A stretch of DNA of 64,000 nt from Leucobacter salsicius M1-8 (GCF_000350525.1 NZ_AOCN01000026.1:62001-126000), one strand, 5' to 3'; shown: positions 37,853 to 46,768, counted from the first letter of the stretch. A program made the numbers and translations. Notes: generated by a model from the sequence alone, not told the origin.

Positions 37853-39094
37853 CTAGAGCTCGCCCACCACCGGTAGTCCGACCGTGTTGAGACTGCGCGT
37901 CTTGTCGCGCCGCTCAACCGCGAGGCTAAGGCCAGCCAGCAGCAGGCCAGCCACCGCGAGCGCGACGCCCACCCAGCCGGGTGCGCGGTAGCCGAGGCCG
38001 GCCGCGATCACGAGGCCGCCGAGCCACGCGCCGAGGCTGTTGCCGACGTTAAACGCGGCATGGTTGATCGCGGCGCCGAGGAGCGCGGACTCGTGCGAGA
38101 TCCGAATCAGGCGGGTCTGGATCGTGGGGATCAGCGACGACGAGGTCAAGCCGATGAAGAAGACTGAGACGAACAGCCCTACGGCCGTCTGCGCGAGGAA
38201 CGAGTAGGCGATCAGCGAGACGATGAACGAGGCGAAGCCCCAGCTGATGGTACGGGACATGCTCTTGTCACTGGCCCAACCGCCCAGCAGGTTGCCGATG
38301 GTCATGCCGACGCCGAGGCAAGCAAGCACCCAGGGCACGATATGCGCACCCAGGCCGGTTTCACGCGTCGTAACCTCCGCGATGTAGGAGTACACCGCGA
38401 AGAATCCGCCGAAGCCGATCGCACCGACGGCGACCATGATCCACACGCGCACGTTGGCGAGGGCCGACAGCTCCTTCATGGGGCTTCGCGTGCGGTCGCC
38501 CGGGTAGCGCGGCAGGAAGATGAGCGCGAGTACGAGCGTCACTACGAAGATCGCCGCGACGAGCACGTAGGCCGAGCGCCAGCCCGAGGTCTGGCCGAGC
38601 CAGGTCGCAATCGGCACGCCGAAGACGTTGGCGATCGTGAGCCCCGAGAGCGCGAGCGCGACGCCGCGGCCCTGCATGCCCGGGCCCATGATGCGTGCCG
38701 CGATCAGCGATGCCACGCCAAAGTAGGCGCCGTGGGGCAGCGCCGCGATGAATCGGAAGATCGCGAGCGAGCCGAAGGTGGGCACCACCGCAGATGCCAC
38801 GGAACCGAGGATGAAGAGCCCCAGCAGCAGGTAGGTCAGGCGGGCCTGCTGCATGCGGGCTGCCAGCACCGCGAAGACGGGCGCACCCACCACCACGCCG
38901 AGGGCGTACGCGGTGATGAGCACGCCCGCCCGGGCTATGACGGTCTCGGGAGACTCGTCATAGCCTGGAAGCAGCTCGCGAGCAATGTCGGGCAGCAGGC
39001 CCATGCTGGCGAACTCCGTCACCCCGATCCCGAACCCGCCCAGGGCGAGTGTAAACAGCGCGATTGCGCGTCGTGTGGGGGTGAGCGGAGCCAT
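37853..39094 (-). CDS. MFS transporter (DHA1/AraJ-like)
   Basis: A 413-residue 12-helix major facilitator. The start LFTLALGGFGIGVTEFASMGLLPDIA is characteristic of the AraJ/PbuE/NepI-like exporters, and motif A-like sequence GAPVFAVLAARMQQARLTYLLLGLF follows helix 2. RLIRISHESALLGAAINHAAFNVGNSLGAWLGG is the typical helix 10-11 segment. It probably exports a small hydrophilic compound or drug; the substrate cannot be read from the sequence. It is followed on the same strand by the metallo-hydrolase gene's promoter side, with 22 nt between them. Confidence 0.88.
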   Translation of the reverse strand: MAPLTPTRRAIALFTLALGGFGIGVTEFASMGLLPDIARELLPGYDESPETVIARAGVLITAYALGVVVGAPVFAVLAARMQQARLTYLLLGLFILGSVASAVVPTFGSLAIFRFIAALPHGAYFGVASLIAARIMGPGMQGRGVALALSGLTIANVFGVPIATWLGQTSGWRSAYVLVAAIFVVTLVLALIFLPRYPGDRTRSPMKELSALANVRVWIMVAVGAIGFGGFFAVYSYIAEVTTRETGLGAHIVPWVLACLGVGMTIGNLLGGWASDKSMSRTISWGFASFIVSLIAYSFLAQTAVGLFVSVFFIGLTSSSLIPTIQTRLIRISHESALLGAAINHAAFNVGNSLGAWLGGLVIAAGLGYRAPGWVGVALAVAGLLLAGLSLAVERRDKTRSLNTVGLPVVGEL

Positions 39095-39116
39095 GCCAGC
39101 CTTTCAAGCGGGGGAG

Positions 39117-39764
39117 CTACTGGCCTCGTGCGCGCCAGGCCTCCATTGCGGGTATTTCGAGCTCGATTGACGTCGATGCTCCGTGCCCAGGCAGCACCTG
39201 GGTGGCGCCGGGCAGCGTGAACAGCTGTCGATCGATCGAAGACAAGATTTCGGGGAAGCTGGAGTAATCCCAACGCGTGGCTCCTGGGCCCCCCTGAAAC
39301 AACGTATCGCCCGAGAGTACCGTGTCGAGGCCCGGCAACACGAAACACACCGAGCCCGGAGTGTGGCCCGGGGTGTGCCGCGTCAGCACCTCGGTGCCTG
39401 CCACGCGAAACGCTGCCCCGTCTTCGAGCTCGAAGTCGGGCAGCAGTTCGCCGTACACGTTTTGCCACAGAAACAGGTCGGCGGGGTGCAGGTAGATGTG
39501 CGTGTCGAGCGCTTTCGCGACGTCGGCGGCAGCGTCGACGTGATCCTGATGCCCGTGCGTGAGCAGAATGCCCAGCACGTCCCTGCCATCCACCGCCGTC
39601 TCGATGGCCGCAGCGTCATGTCCAGCGTCGACGATCATGACCTGCTCGTCGTTGCCCACCAGCCACACGTTGTTATCGATGGGAACGCCCTCGGACGGAA
39701 ACCCGGGGGCACCCACACCGATAAACCCGCTAGTGATCAGCTGTTCAATACGTGCATCGCTCAT
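39117..39764 (-). CDS. MBL-fold metallo-hydrolase
   Basis: A 215-residue metallo-beta-lactamase fold hydrolase, glyoxalase II-like in size. Metal ligands are in LLTHGHQDHVDAAADVAKAL (HxHxDH), RHTPGHTPGSVCFVL (His), LSGDTLFQGGPGATRW (Asp) and VLPGHGASTSIELE (His). It likely cleaves a thioester or related bond of an unknown substrate. It starts 1 nt after the universal stress protein stop and may be co-translated with it. Confidence 0.9.
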   Translation of the reverse strand: MSDARIEQLITSGFIGVGAPGFPSEGVPIDNNVWLVGNDEQVMIVDAGHDAAAIETAVDGRDVLGILLTHGHQDHVDAAADVAKALDTHIYLHPADLFLWQNVYGELLPDFELEDGAAFRVAGTEVLTRHTPGHTPGSVCFVLPGLDTVLSGDTLFQGGPGATRWDYSSFPEILSSIDRQLFTLPGATQVLPGHGASTSIELEIPAMEAWRARGQ

Positions 39765-39765
39765 A

Positions 39766-40611
39766 CTAGGCGCGCGTCACGATCACGGGGCAGGGGAGCG
39801 CCTGCAGCACACCGTGGCTCACGGAACCAAGCAGCAGTCGGGAGATGCCACCGCGGCCGCGGCTGCCCACGACGAGCGCCTCGGCCGATTCGCCCGCCTG
39901 GATCAGGGCGGCGACGGGGGCCGACTGCACGATGCGGCGCTCGATGACGAGATCGGGGTACCGCTCTGCGAGGCCGGCGACGCCGATCGCGATCGCCTCT
40001 TCAGCGGCGGCGCGCTGCGACTCGACGAGCTCCTCGCTCCAGAGGTACTCGAGGCCCGGGGTCAGCGGTGGCATCCACGCGTATACGGCGGTGAGGGGCA
40101 CGCCACGCATGGAGGCTTCCTCAGCCGCGTAGGCGATCGCGACCTGCGATGCTGCAGATCCATCGATACCCACGGCGATGCCTGATCCGGGTGCTGCCTC
40201 GTGCTTGGGGATGACTGCGACGGGGCAGTGCGCGGTTGCCGCCGCCTTCACCGCGCGAGTGCCGAAGAAGGAACCCGCGAACCGGCTACCCGAGTGCGCT
40301 CCGAGTACGAGCAGGTCAGCGCGCTTTGACGCCTCTTCAACCTCGGCGATGGGGTGACCCACGACGGCGGTGCCAATAATCTTGCCGGTGAATCCCAGCG
40401 TCCTTGCGTACGCGGTTTCTGCCTCGAGCATCTGTTCGGAGGCCTGCTGGGCCTCAGACAGAAACGCAACGCTCTCAGACAAGAATGAATCATCAGCGAC
40501 GTGCAGCAGTTCAACTTCGGCTCCGCGCTCGGCCGCTCGCGCAAGGCCCCAGGCCAACGCGACTCGGCTGTGCTCTGAACCGTCGACTCCGATGAGATAC
40601 TTCTCAGCCAT
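39766..40611 (-). CDS. Tandem universal stress protein
   Basis: A 281-residue protein made of two UspA domains. The ATP-binding pattern G-2x-G-9x-G(S/T) is present in both: LVLGAHSGSRFAGSFFGTRAVKAAATAHCPVAVIP and LVVGSRGRGGISRLLLGSVSHGVLQALPCPVIV. Each domain begins with a V/I-G-[VI]-DGS stretch. Such tandem proteins respond to starvation and redox stress in actinobacteria. The ATG at 40611 has AGGGA 7-8 nt upstream. Confidence 0.92.
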   Translation of the reverse strand: MAEKYLIGVDGSEHSRVALAWGLARAAERGAEVELLHVADDSFLSESVAFLSEAQQASEQMLEAETAYARTLGFTGKIIGTAVVGHPIAEVEEASKRADLLVLGAHSGSRFAGSFFGTRAVKAAATAHCPVAVIPKHEAAPGSGIAVGIDGSAASQVAIAYAAEEASMRGVPLTAVYAWMPPLTPGLEYLWSEELVESQRAAAEEAIAIGVAGLAERYPDLVIERRIVQSAPVAALIQAGESAEALVVGSRGRGGISRLLLGSVSHGVLQALPCPVIVTRA

Positions 40612-40661
40612 GGTAGGTCCCTTCACTCAAGACGCCTGCAGTGGCGCCCTAGTAAAAGACT

Positions 40662-40692
40662 ATCGCGCCCACCCAGAAAGGGTGGGCGCGAT
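40662..40692 (-). terminator. Terminator of the glyceraldehyde-3-phosphate dehydrogenase gene
   Basis: A perfect 13-bp stem, ATCGCGCCCACCC and GGGTGGGCGCGAT, with an AGAAA loop, lies 44 nt past the minus-strand stop and is followed there by AGTCTTTT. Confidence 0.85.
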
Positions 40693-40736
40693 CGCCGTGA
40701 GATTACTCGGTTCCCGAAACGATCGGGAGGTTGCTG

Positions 40737-42173
40737 CTACGCGTCGAGTGCGGGCAGGTGGGCCGGGTGGCTGCCTGCGAGCTGCTCGATGATGCGAACG
40801 ACCTGGCAGCTGTAGCCATACTCGTTGTCGTACCAGACGTAGACCACGGCGCTGTCGCCGGTCACGATGGTGGCAAGGCCGTCAACGATGCCCGCGCGGT
40901 TCGAGCCGACGAAGTCGGTCGACACGATCTCGGGTGACTCAACGAAGTCGATCTGCGTGCGGAGTGCACCCGTGAGGGACACCTGGCGCAGGAAGTCGTT
41001 GATGTCGTCGCGGTCGGTCTCGCGCTCGAGCTGCAGGTTGAGCACAGCCATCGACACATCGGGGGTGGGAACGCGGATCGCGTTGCCCGTGAGCTTGCCC
41101 TCGAACTCGGGCAGTGCCTTCGAGACAGCCTTCGCAGCTCCGGTCTCGGTGAGCACCATGTTGAGTGCCGCCGAGCGGCCGCGACGGTCGCCCTTGTGGA
41201 AATTGTCGATCAGGTTCTGATCGTTCGTGTACGAGTGCACGGTCTCGACGTGGCCGCGCTTGACGCCGTAGCGGTCGTTGAGCACCTTGAGCACGGGGGT
41301 AATCGCGTTCGTGGTGCACGATGCGGCGCTGACGATCTGCTGATCGGTGATCTTGTCGCTGTTGACGCCGTACACGACATTCAGCATGTCGCCCTTGCCG
41401 GGCGCCGTGAGGAGCACGCGGGCGATGCCCTGGTTCTGGAGGTGCTTGCTCAGGCCCTCAGCGTCGCGCCAGATACCCGTGTTGTCGACCAGGATCGCGT
41501 CCTTGATGCCGTACTGGGTGTAATCGACCGATGCGGGATCGTTCGAGTAAATCACCTGGATGCGTACGCCGTTGGCGAGAATCGCGTTCTCGTCATCGAG
41601 CACCGTGATGGTGCCGTTGAAGGGGCCGTGTACCGAATCGCGCTTCAGCAGGTTGGCGCGCTTCATGAGGTCGTCATCGCTGCCCTTGCGCACGACGATG
41701 GCGCGCAGGTTCAAGCCATTCGCACTGCCGGCGTGATCGATGATGATTCGGGCCAGCAGGCGCCCGATCCGGCCAAAGCCGTAGAGTACGACGTCGGTGC
41801 CGGTGCTGGGAGCAGCGCCGATAGCGGGGGCGAGAACCTCGCGCAGGTACGCCGACAGGTCGGTTGAGCCCGCAGCGTTGAAGCCGGCGGCGAGAAGCGC
41901 CAGGTCGATCGAGACGGGGCCCGGCTGGATCTCGGAGATGGCCTCGACGATGGCCGAGGTCTCGGCGAGTGACAGTTCGGCGTCATCGATCTTGCGGGCG
42001 AAGTTGTGCGCCCGAATAATGTCAATCGGTGACCGGCCAATAAGTGAACGACCGTGTACCGACATCACGATGTCGTGTTCGCGGTAGAGCTGGCCGATCA
42101 GCGGAATCATCCGCTCTGCGAGTTCCTGCTTCGCCTTCCAAGCCTCGAGGTGAGCATCAGCACGCTGGATCAT
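40737..42173 (-). CDS. gapB: Glyceraldehyde-3-phosphate dehydrogenase, long GapB type
   Basis: A 478-residue dehydrogenase with a ~125-residue N-terminal extension before the nucleotide-binding start VVLYGFGRIGRLLARIII. The catalytic Cys is in VSAASCTTNAITPVLKVL, and NEYGYSCQVVRIIEQL closes the catalytic domain. Length and extension match the second GAPDH of corynebacteria (GapB), which works mainly in gluconeogenesis with NADP. The glycine after GFGRIG and lack of the usual Asp at the end of beta-2 (VVRKGSDD) are compatible with NADP, but this is inference. A short inverted repeat (CGCGAC/GTCGCG, 42220-42238) lies in its 5' region. Confidence 0.87.
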   Translation of the reverse strand: MIQRADAHLEAWKAKQELAERMIPLIGQLYREHDIVMSVHGRSLIGRSPIDIIRAHNFARKIDDAELSLAETSAIVEAISEIQPGPVSIDLALLAAGFNAAGSTDLSAYLREVLAPAIGAAPSTGTDVVLYGFGRIGRLLARIIIDHAGSANGLNLRAIVVRKGSDDDLMKRANLLKRDSVHGPFNGTITVLDDENAILANGVRIQVIYSNDPASVDYTQYGIKDAILVDNTGIWRDAEGLSKHLQNQGIARVLLTAPGKGDMLNVVYGVNSDKITDQQIVSAASCTTNAITPVLKVLNDRYGVKRGHVETVHSYTNDQNLIDNFHKGDRRGRSAALNMVLTETGAAKAVSKALPEFEGKLTGNAIRVPTPDVSMAVLNLQLERETDRDDINDFLRQVSLTGALRTQIDFVESPEIVSTDFVGSNRAGIVDGLATIVTGDSAVVYVWYDNEYGYSCQVVRIIEQLAGSHPAHLPALDA

Positions 42174-42401
42174 GAAAACGGAAGATTCCTTTCGATGTTG
42201 ACAAGTTCGGCCTGCCCGCCGCGACGAAGAGTGTCGCGACTAGTATCCCATGCCTGTGACGCTGTATGACACGGCGATTTCGCAGGTGTGTGCACTGTGC
42301 CTCAGGCTGGTCTTGTTCGCCCCTCATCGGGGTGGTGTGCTCGGCAGAAGTGAGCGCGCAGTTTCACCACAAATTTACGAGATGCCTGGGAGGGCTCCGA
42401 C
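42174..42401. other. Divergent gap between gapB and metQ
   Basis: This 228-nt region should hold both promoters. I see a GATACT-like -10 for gapB on the minus strand (about 42246-42241), a small hairpin CCCC-TCAT-CGGGG near 42322-42335, and the CGCGAC/GTCGCG repeat. I do not see the SAM-II or SAM-IV riboswitch core, nor a T-box, upstream of metQ. Nothing else stands out. Confidence 0.45.
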
Positions 42402-43286
42402 ATGTTCAGCAAGAAGCGTGGCTTCATCACCGCCTCAATCACTGCACTCGCACTCGCTGGAGCAGCGACGCTTGCGGGCTGCGCACCGGCTGCAAGCGAC
42501 GAGGTCGTTACCATTGGTGTCGTGCCCGGCGGTCAGCCCTACTGGGAAACCTTCGTCGAGGTAGCCGCTGAAGAGGGCATTACGGTCGAGATCAAGGACT
42601 TCGCCGAGTACCCGCAGCCCAACCCGCTGGTGTCGGAGGGTGAGCTCGATCTCAACCAGTTCCAGCACATCGCCTACCTGGCGGCGCACAACGTTGACGC
42701 AGGCGACGATCTGGTCGCGCTCGGCTCGACAGTGATCTATCCGATGAACCTGTTCTCGAGTAAGTACAAGAGCCTGGACGAGATCCCCGTGGGTGGCACG
42801 GTTGCCGTCCCGAACGACGAGTCAAACCGTGCACGCGCACTCCTCGTACTGCAGAAGCTCGGCCTAATCGAGCTCAAGGATGGCGGCAACTCAGGTTCGA
42901 CCCTCGAGGACATCATCGCCGACAAGTCCAAGGTCAAGGTGACCGAGCTCGACGCAGCCGGCATTCCCGGTGCACTTCCCGACGTGGACGCAGGCGTGGT
43001 CAACAACGACTTCGTTGAGCCCTCAGGCCTGAAGTTCTCGGACTCACTCGGTGCCGACAGCGCAGAAGACGCAGCCGCTGCCCCCTACACCAACATCTTC
43101 GCGGCTCGCGCTGAGGACAAGGACAACGAGACCTACCTCAAGCTCGTCGACATTTACCAGAACAACGCCGACGTGCAGAAGGCCGTCAAGGACTACGTGG
43201 GTGACGGTGCGGTGCTCGTGAAGACGCCCGAGGCTGAGCTGGCCAAGATTCTCGCTCAGGCCGAGAAGGACTACAGCGCTCAGTAA
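42402..43286 (+). CDS. metQ: Methionine-binding lipoprotein MetQ
   Basis: A 294-residue NlpA/MetQ substrate-binding lipoprotein. The signal peptide MFSKKRGFITASITALALAGAATLAGC has a clear lipobox (LAGC), so it is anchored to the outer face of the membrane. The mature part starts VVTIGVVPGGQPYWETFVEVAAEEGITVEIKDF, continues with the typical DLNQFQHIAYL, and has the ligand-binding VNNDFVEPSGL. It delivers methionine (or D-methionine) to MetNI downstream. Terminator and promoter between metQ and metN allow more MetQ than MetNI. Confidence 0.95.
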   Translation: MFSKKRGFITASITALALAGAATLAGCAPAASDEVVTIGVVPGGQPYWETFVEVAAEEGITVEIKDFAEYPQPNPLVSEGELDLNQFQHIAYLAAHNVDAGDDLVALGSTVIYPMNLFSSKYKSLDEIPVGGTVAVPNDESNRARALLVLQKLGLIELKDGGNSGSTLEDIIADKSKVKVTELDAAGIPGALPDVDAGVVNNDFVEPSGLKFSDSLGADSAEDAAAAPYTNIFAARAEDKDNETYLKLVDIYQNNADVQKAVKDYVGDGAVLVKTPEAELAKILAQAEKDYSAQ

Positions 43287-43332
43287 GCACTGCAGGCAGC
43301 GCCCTCATCGGTGGGCGATCCGGAGCATACAC

Positions 43333-43364
43333 ATCGGGGTGACGAGATTTCTCGTCACCCCGAT
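43333..43364 (+). terminator. Intra-operon terminator after metQ
   Basis: A perfect 14-bp stem, ATCGGGGTGACGAG and CTCGTCACCCCGAT, with an ATTT loop, stands 46 nt after the metQ stop. The T-rich tail is weak (TCGTATTGT), so partial read-through is likely. Confidence 0.8.
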
Positions 43365-43368
43365 TCGT

Positions 43369-43398
43369 ATTGTCGGCACACTCCGGTAAAAATAGACT
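43369..43398 (+). promoter_or_regulatory. Probable metN promoter
   Basis: TTGTCG (43369-43374), an 18-nt spacer and TAGACT (43393-43398), 25 nt before the metN ATG. It begins directly after the metQ terminator, so metNI can be transcribed on its own. Confidence 0.6.
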
Positions 43399-43423
43399 GA
43401 ACACTCGGCGGCGAGAGGACCCC

Positions 43424-44452
43424 ATGACACGCGTGCAACTGAGCGGCGTCGGTAAACGCTACCCGGCCCCACAGAAGGGCGGCAGCGACATCGTCGCCGT
43501 CGAAGACGTCTCGATCGACGTCGCTTCGGGCGAAATTCATGCCATCATCGGCTACTCGGGAGCGGGCAAGAGCACCCTCCTGCGGCTCATCAATGGCCTC
43601 GAGCGGGCCACGAGCGGCTTGATCCGGGTAGGGGAGGACGAACTCACCGCGCTGCGCGAGCGAGAGCTTCGCCCCGTGCGCCAGAAGATCGGCATGATCT
43701 TTCAGCAGTTCAACCTTTTTCATTCAAAGACCGCCGCGAAGAACGTTGAGTACCCGCTCATTGTCGCCGGCATGCCCGCCGAGGAGCGCAAAGCCCGGGT
43801 CGCCGAGCTGCTCGACTTCGTGGGCCTGGGGGACCGGGGCTCGGCGTTCGTCGACCAGCTTTCGGGCGGCCAGAAGCAGCGCGTCGGCATCGCGCGCGCC
43901 CTCGCCACGAACCCCGGCGTGCTGCTTGCCGACGAGGCCACCAGCGCCCTCGACCCCGAGACCTCGCAGGAAGTGCTTGCGCTCCTCAAGCGCGTCAACG
44001 CCGAGCTGGGCATCACCATCATTCTCATCACTCACGAGATGGAGGTTGTGCGTGAGATCGCGCACCGCGTCACCGTGATGGACTCGGGACGGGCGGTGGA
44101 ACAGGGCGACGTGTTCGAGGTGTTCTCAGCCCCCCAGACCGATACCACCCGCAAGTTTGTGGCCACGGCCCTGCCGAGCGAGCCGACGCAGGAGCACCTC
44201 GCCACGCTCATGGAACGCCACCGCGGCCGCCTCGTCAGCCTCACGTTCCGTGACGGCGACGTTGATCAGCCCGTCGTGTTCACCACGCTCGCCGAGCGCG
44301 GTGTCACCGTGAGTATCGTGCACGGCGGCGTCGCAGAGGTGGGTGGCCGCTCATTCGGCAAGCTCACCCTCGAGCTCATCGGCGACGAGCTCCGTGTTGA
44401 ACACGCCATTGCGGCCCTCGCCCAGCAGACCGAACTGGAGGTGCTGGCGTAA
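43424..44452 (+). CDS. metN: Methionine ABC transporter ATPase MetN
   Basis: A 342-residue ATPase. Walker A is GYSGAGKSTLLRLI, Q-loop IFQQFNLFHSKTAAKN (MetN-typical), signature LSGGQKQRVGIARAL, Walker B VLLADEATSALDPETSQEVL, and the His switch is in IILITHEMEVV. The C-terminal ~90 residues form the NIL domain that binds methionine and feeds back on transport. The ATG at 43424 has GAGAGGAC upstream and overlaps nothing. metI begins at its stop codon. Confidence 0.96.
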   Translation: MTRVQLSGVGKRYPAPQKGGSDIVAVEDVSIDVASGEIHAIIGYSGAGKSTLLRLINGLERATSGLIRVGEDELTALRERELRPVRQKIGMIFQQFNLFHSKTAAKNVEYPLIVAGMPAEERKARVAELLDFVGLGDRGSAFVDQLSGGQKQRVGIARALATNPGVLLADEATSALDPETSQEVLALLKRVNAELGITIILITHEMEVVREIAHRVTVMDSGRAVEQGDVFEVFSAPQTDTTRKFVATALPSEPTQEHLATLMERHRGRLVSLTFRDGDVDQPVVFTTLAERGVTVSIVHGGVAEVGGRSFGKLTLELIGDELRVEHAIAALAQQTELEVLA

Positions 44453-45117
44453 TGGACCGGCTACTTGAACTCCTCGCGAACGGCAAGTTCCTCGAGGCAA
44501 CCATCCAAACGCTCGTGTACGTGGTCTTCGCCATGGGCATCGGCGGCGTGCTTGGTCTCGTTATTGGCGTGCTGCTCACCGTGACACGCCAGGGCGGCCT
44601 GCTCGCCCAACGCAGCGTGTTCTGGGTACTGAACCTGCTTGTCAACTTCTTCCGCCCGATCCCCTTCGTGATCCTGATCGCGGCGCTGCAGCCCGTCGCT
44701 CGTGCGGTCGTGGGCACCGGCATCGGCGACCGCGCGCTCATCTTTGTGCTCTCGTTCGCGGCGACGTTTGGCATCGCCCGGCTGGTCGAGCAGAACCTGC
44801 TCACGGTGCCCCCTGGGGTTATCGAGGCGGCGCGCGCCATGGGCGCGAGCCCGTTCCGGATCATCCGCACCGTGCTGATCCCCGAGGGTCTCGGCCCGCT
44901 CGTGCTCGGCTACACCTTCGCGTTCATCGCGGTCGTTGATATGACTGCCATGGCCGGCGTCATCGGTGGCGGTGGCCTCGGTAACCTTGCCCTGCAGTAC
45001 GGCTACCGACAGTTCAACCCTTGGGTCACGTGGGCCGCCGTGCTCGTCATCGTGATCCTCGTGCAGCTCGTCCAACTGCTCGGCAACATCTTCGCCCGCC
45101 GCCAGCTTCGGAGGTAA
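44452..45117 (+). CDS. metI: Methionine ABC transporter permease MetI
   Basis: A 221-residue permease with five membrane helices. The EAA loop reads PPGVIEAARAMGASPFRIIRTVLIPEGLGPLVLGYT, and AGVIGGGGLGNLALQYGYRQF is the MetI signature near the C-terminus. It shares one base with the metN stop (TAATG) and is translated together with it. NIF3 follows after 5 nt. Confidence 0.96.
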   Translation: MDRLLELLANGKFLEATIQTLVYVVFAMGIGGVLGLVIGVLLTVTRQGGLLAQRSVFWVLNLLVNFFRPIPFVILIAALQPVARAVVGTGIGDRALIFVLSFAATFGIARLVEQNLLTVPPGVIEAARAMGASPFRIIRTVLIPEGLGPLVLGYTFAFIAVVDMTAMAGVIGGGGLGNLALQYGYRQFNPWVTWAAVLVIVILVQLVQLLGNIFARRQLRR

Positions 45118-45122
45118 CACCC

Positions 45123-45962
45123 ATGACCGCTTCACACACCATCGCAGACCTGCGCCGGGTCGCCGAGCAGCTGTGGCCAGCCGCGACCGTAGAGTCGTGG
45201 GATCGGGTCGGGCTCGTTAGTGGCCGCGACGACGCCCCGCTGGAGCGGGTGCTGCTTGCGGTCGACGCGGTCGACGCGACGGTGACGGAGGCGCTCGAGT
45301 GGGGCGCGAGCGCCCTACTCACGCACCACCCGCTGCTGCTGCGCGGTATTCACACGCTCGCCGAGGACACCTCGAAGGGTGTCCTGCTCGCGAGCCTCAT
45401 TCGAGGCGAGTGCGCCCTGTTCGCTGCCCACACCAACGCCGACCAGCCCGAAGGCGGCGTGTCAGATGTGATCGCGGCGCGACTGGGGCTCACGGACGCA
45501 ACGCCGATCGTGCCGCTGGCCCAGGATCCGGCGATCGGCATCGGCCGCGTCGGTACCCTCGCGGCGCCCGAAAGCCTCGCAGCATTCGCGGCACGCGTGG
45601 CCGCGATCTTGCCGGCCACGGTGAGCGGGGTACGTGTCGCGGGCGATCCGGATCGTGCCGTGCAGCGCATCGCTCTGCTCGGGGGCGCCGGTGACAGCCT
45701 GCTCGATCACCCCGCTGTGCGCGGGGCTGACGTCTATCTCACGAGCGACCTGCGCCATCACCCGGCACAGGAATCGCTCGAACTGTCGCTCGCGGCCGGC
45801 GGGCCTGCGCTCGTCGACGTGGCGCACTGGGCGAGCGAGTCACTGTGGCTCGACGGGGCGGCCGAAACGCTCGAGCGTTTGCTGCCCGGCGTGGAGGTGC
45901 GTGTGAGTCAGTTGCGCACCGATCCATGGACCTTTGCGGTGGGGGCCGACTCGGGCCGGTAG
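45123..45962 (+). CDS. NIF3-like dinuclear metal-centre protein
   Basis: A 279-residue NIF3/YbgI family protein. Metal-binding histidines are in ALLTHHPLLLRGIHTL and, near the C-terminus, LVDVAHWASESLWL with a Glu close by; AAHTNADQPEGGVSDVIAARLGL is another family block. The hexameric toroid has a dimetal site; the reaction is not settled (GTP cyclohydrolase-like and DNA-binding roles have been proposed). It follows metI by 5 nt, so it is probably in the same transcript. It lacks the inserted domain seen in longer homologues. Confidence 0.9.
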   Translation: MTASHTIADLRRVAEQLWPAATVESWDRVGLVSGRDDAPLERVLLAVDAVDATVTEALEWGASALLTHHPLLLRGIHTLAEDTSKGVLLASLIRGECALFAAHTNADQPEGGVSDVIAARLGLTDATPIVPLAQDPAIGIGRVGTLAAPESLAAFAARVAAILPATVSGVRVAGDPDRAVQRIALLGGAGDSLLDHPAVRGADVYLTSDLRHHPAQESLELSLAAGGPALVDVAHWASESLWLDGAAETLERLLPGVEVRVSQLRTDPWTFAVGADSGR

Positions 45963-45972
45963 GCTTAGGGGC

Positions 45973-46704
45973 ATGAAGGCTAGCCCCCGCCAGCAGCGAC
46001 TGCTGCTTGACCTGCAGGATCTCGACACACTGATCGCACAGCAGCTGCGCAAACGAAAGATGCTGCCCCAGCGCGCTGCGCTCGCAGGCTTGGCGGGCGA
46101 GTTGACCGCCGCGAAGCAGGACTTCATGGCTGCGCAGCGCGAGCTCGACGCCCACACCGCCGAGTTCGATCGCATCGCTTCAGATGTTGACCTCGTGGCG
46201 CAGCGCGTCAAGCGCGACGAGGAGAAGCTCGCGGTGTCGACCGCTCCCAAGGAAGCGCAGGCGCTCACAGCGGAACTCGAGCAGCTCGCCGCCCGCAACG
46301 GGGTCCTTGAGGAGAAGCAGCTCGAGATCATGGAGCTGCAGGAGGCGGCGCAGACGGCGTTTGCCGCAGCGACTGCCGTGCTCGAGGGTGTCGACGGGCG
46401 TCGGGCGGAGTTCCAGTGTGAGCTCGACGAGGCTGAGGCCGCGATCAACCGCGAGCTCGCGATCAACAAGAAGGAGCGCGAGGGCCTCTCGGCCGAGCTG
46501 CAGCGCGACCTCTACACCCTGTACGAATCGCTGCGCGGCCGACTCGGCTTCGGTGCGGCCCGCCTGCGCGGCAACATCTCGGAGGCGAGCAACATGGCTC
46601 TCGCGCCCGCAGAGCTCGCTGACATTCGCGCCGCCGGGCCCGACGAGGTCATCTTCTGCCCCGGCACCGGAGCGATCCTGGTGCAGGTCGAAGAAGCCGC
46701 GTAA
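45973..46704 (+). CDS. Coiled-coil protein of the C4 zinc-ribbon family, ribbon degenerate
   Basis: A 243-residue protein, mostly long alpha-helical coiled coil (LLDLQDLDTLIAQQLRKRKMLPQRAALAG onward), ending in the C4-type zinc-ribbon module usually found after the NIF3 gene in actinobacteria. The ribbon normally has two CxxC pairs; here the first pair reads SEAS (ISEASNMALAPAELADI) and the second CPGTG (EVIFCPGTGAILV), leaving one cysteine. Zinc binding is therefore unlikely. TAGGCT lies 7 nt before the ATG, and AGGGG also precedes it. Function is unknown; nucleic acid association is proposed for relatives. Confidence 0.82.
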   Translation: MKASPRQQRLLLDLQDLDTLIAQQLRKRKMLPQRAALAGLAGELTAAKQDFMAAQRELDAHTAEFDRIASDVDLVAQRVKRDEEKLAVSTAPKEAQALTAELEQLAARNGVLEEKQLEIMELQEAAQTAFAAATAVLEGVDGRRAEFQCELDEAEAAINRELAINKKEREGLSAELQRDLYTLYESLRGRLGFGAARLRGNISEASNMALAPAELADIRAAGPDEVIFCPGTGAILVQVEEAA

Positions 46705-46734
46705 GCGGGATTCGGGCACTGTTTGTCCCCTATG

Positions 46735-46768
46735 CCGGTCGTCGCTCTCCAGCGGCGACCGGTATAGT
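46735..46768 (+). promoter_or_regulatory. Hairpin plus -10 of rnpB
   Basis: CCGGTCGTCGCT and AGCGGCGACCGG (12 bp, one G-T pair, CTCC loop) at 46735-46762 is immediately followed by TATAGT (46763-46768), the likely -10 of rnpB with a start near 46775. The hairpin may end the upstream transcript without a T tract. Confidence 0.6.

Noticed and set aside
42174-42401. A SAM or T-box riboswitch before metQ
   Set aside because: I looked for the conserved SAM-II/SAM-IV cores and the T-box sequence and found none; only short hairpins are present.
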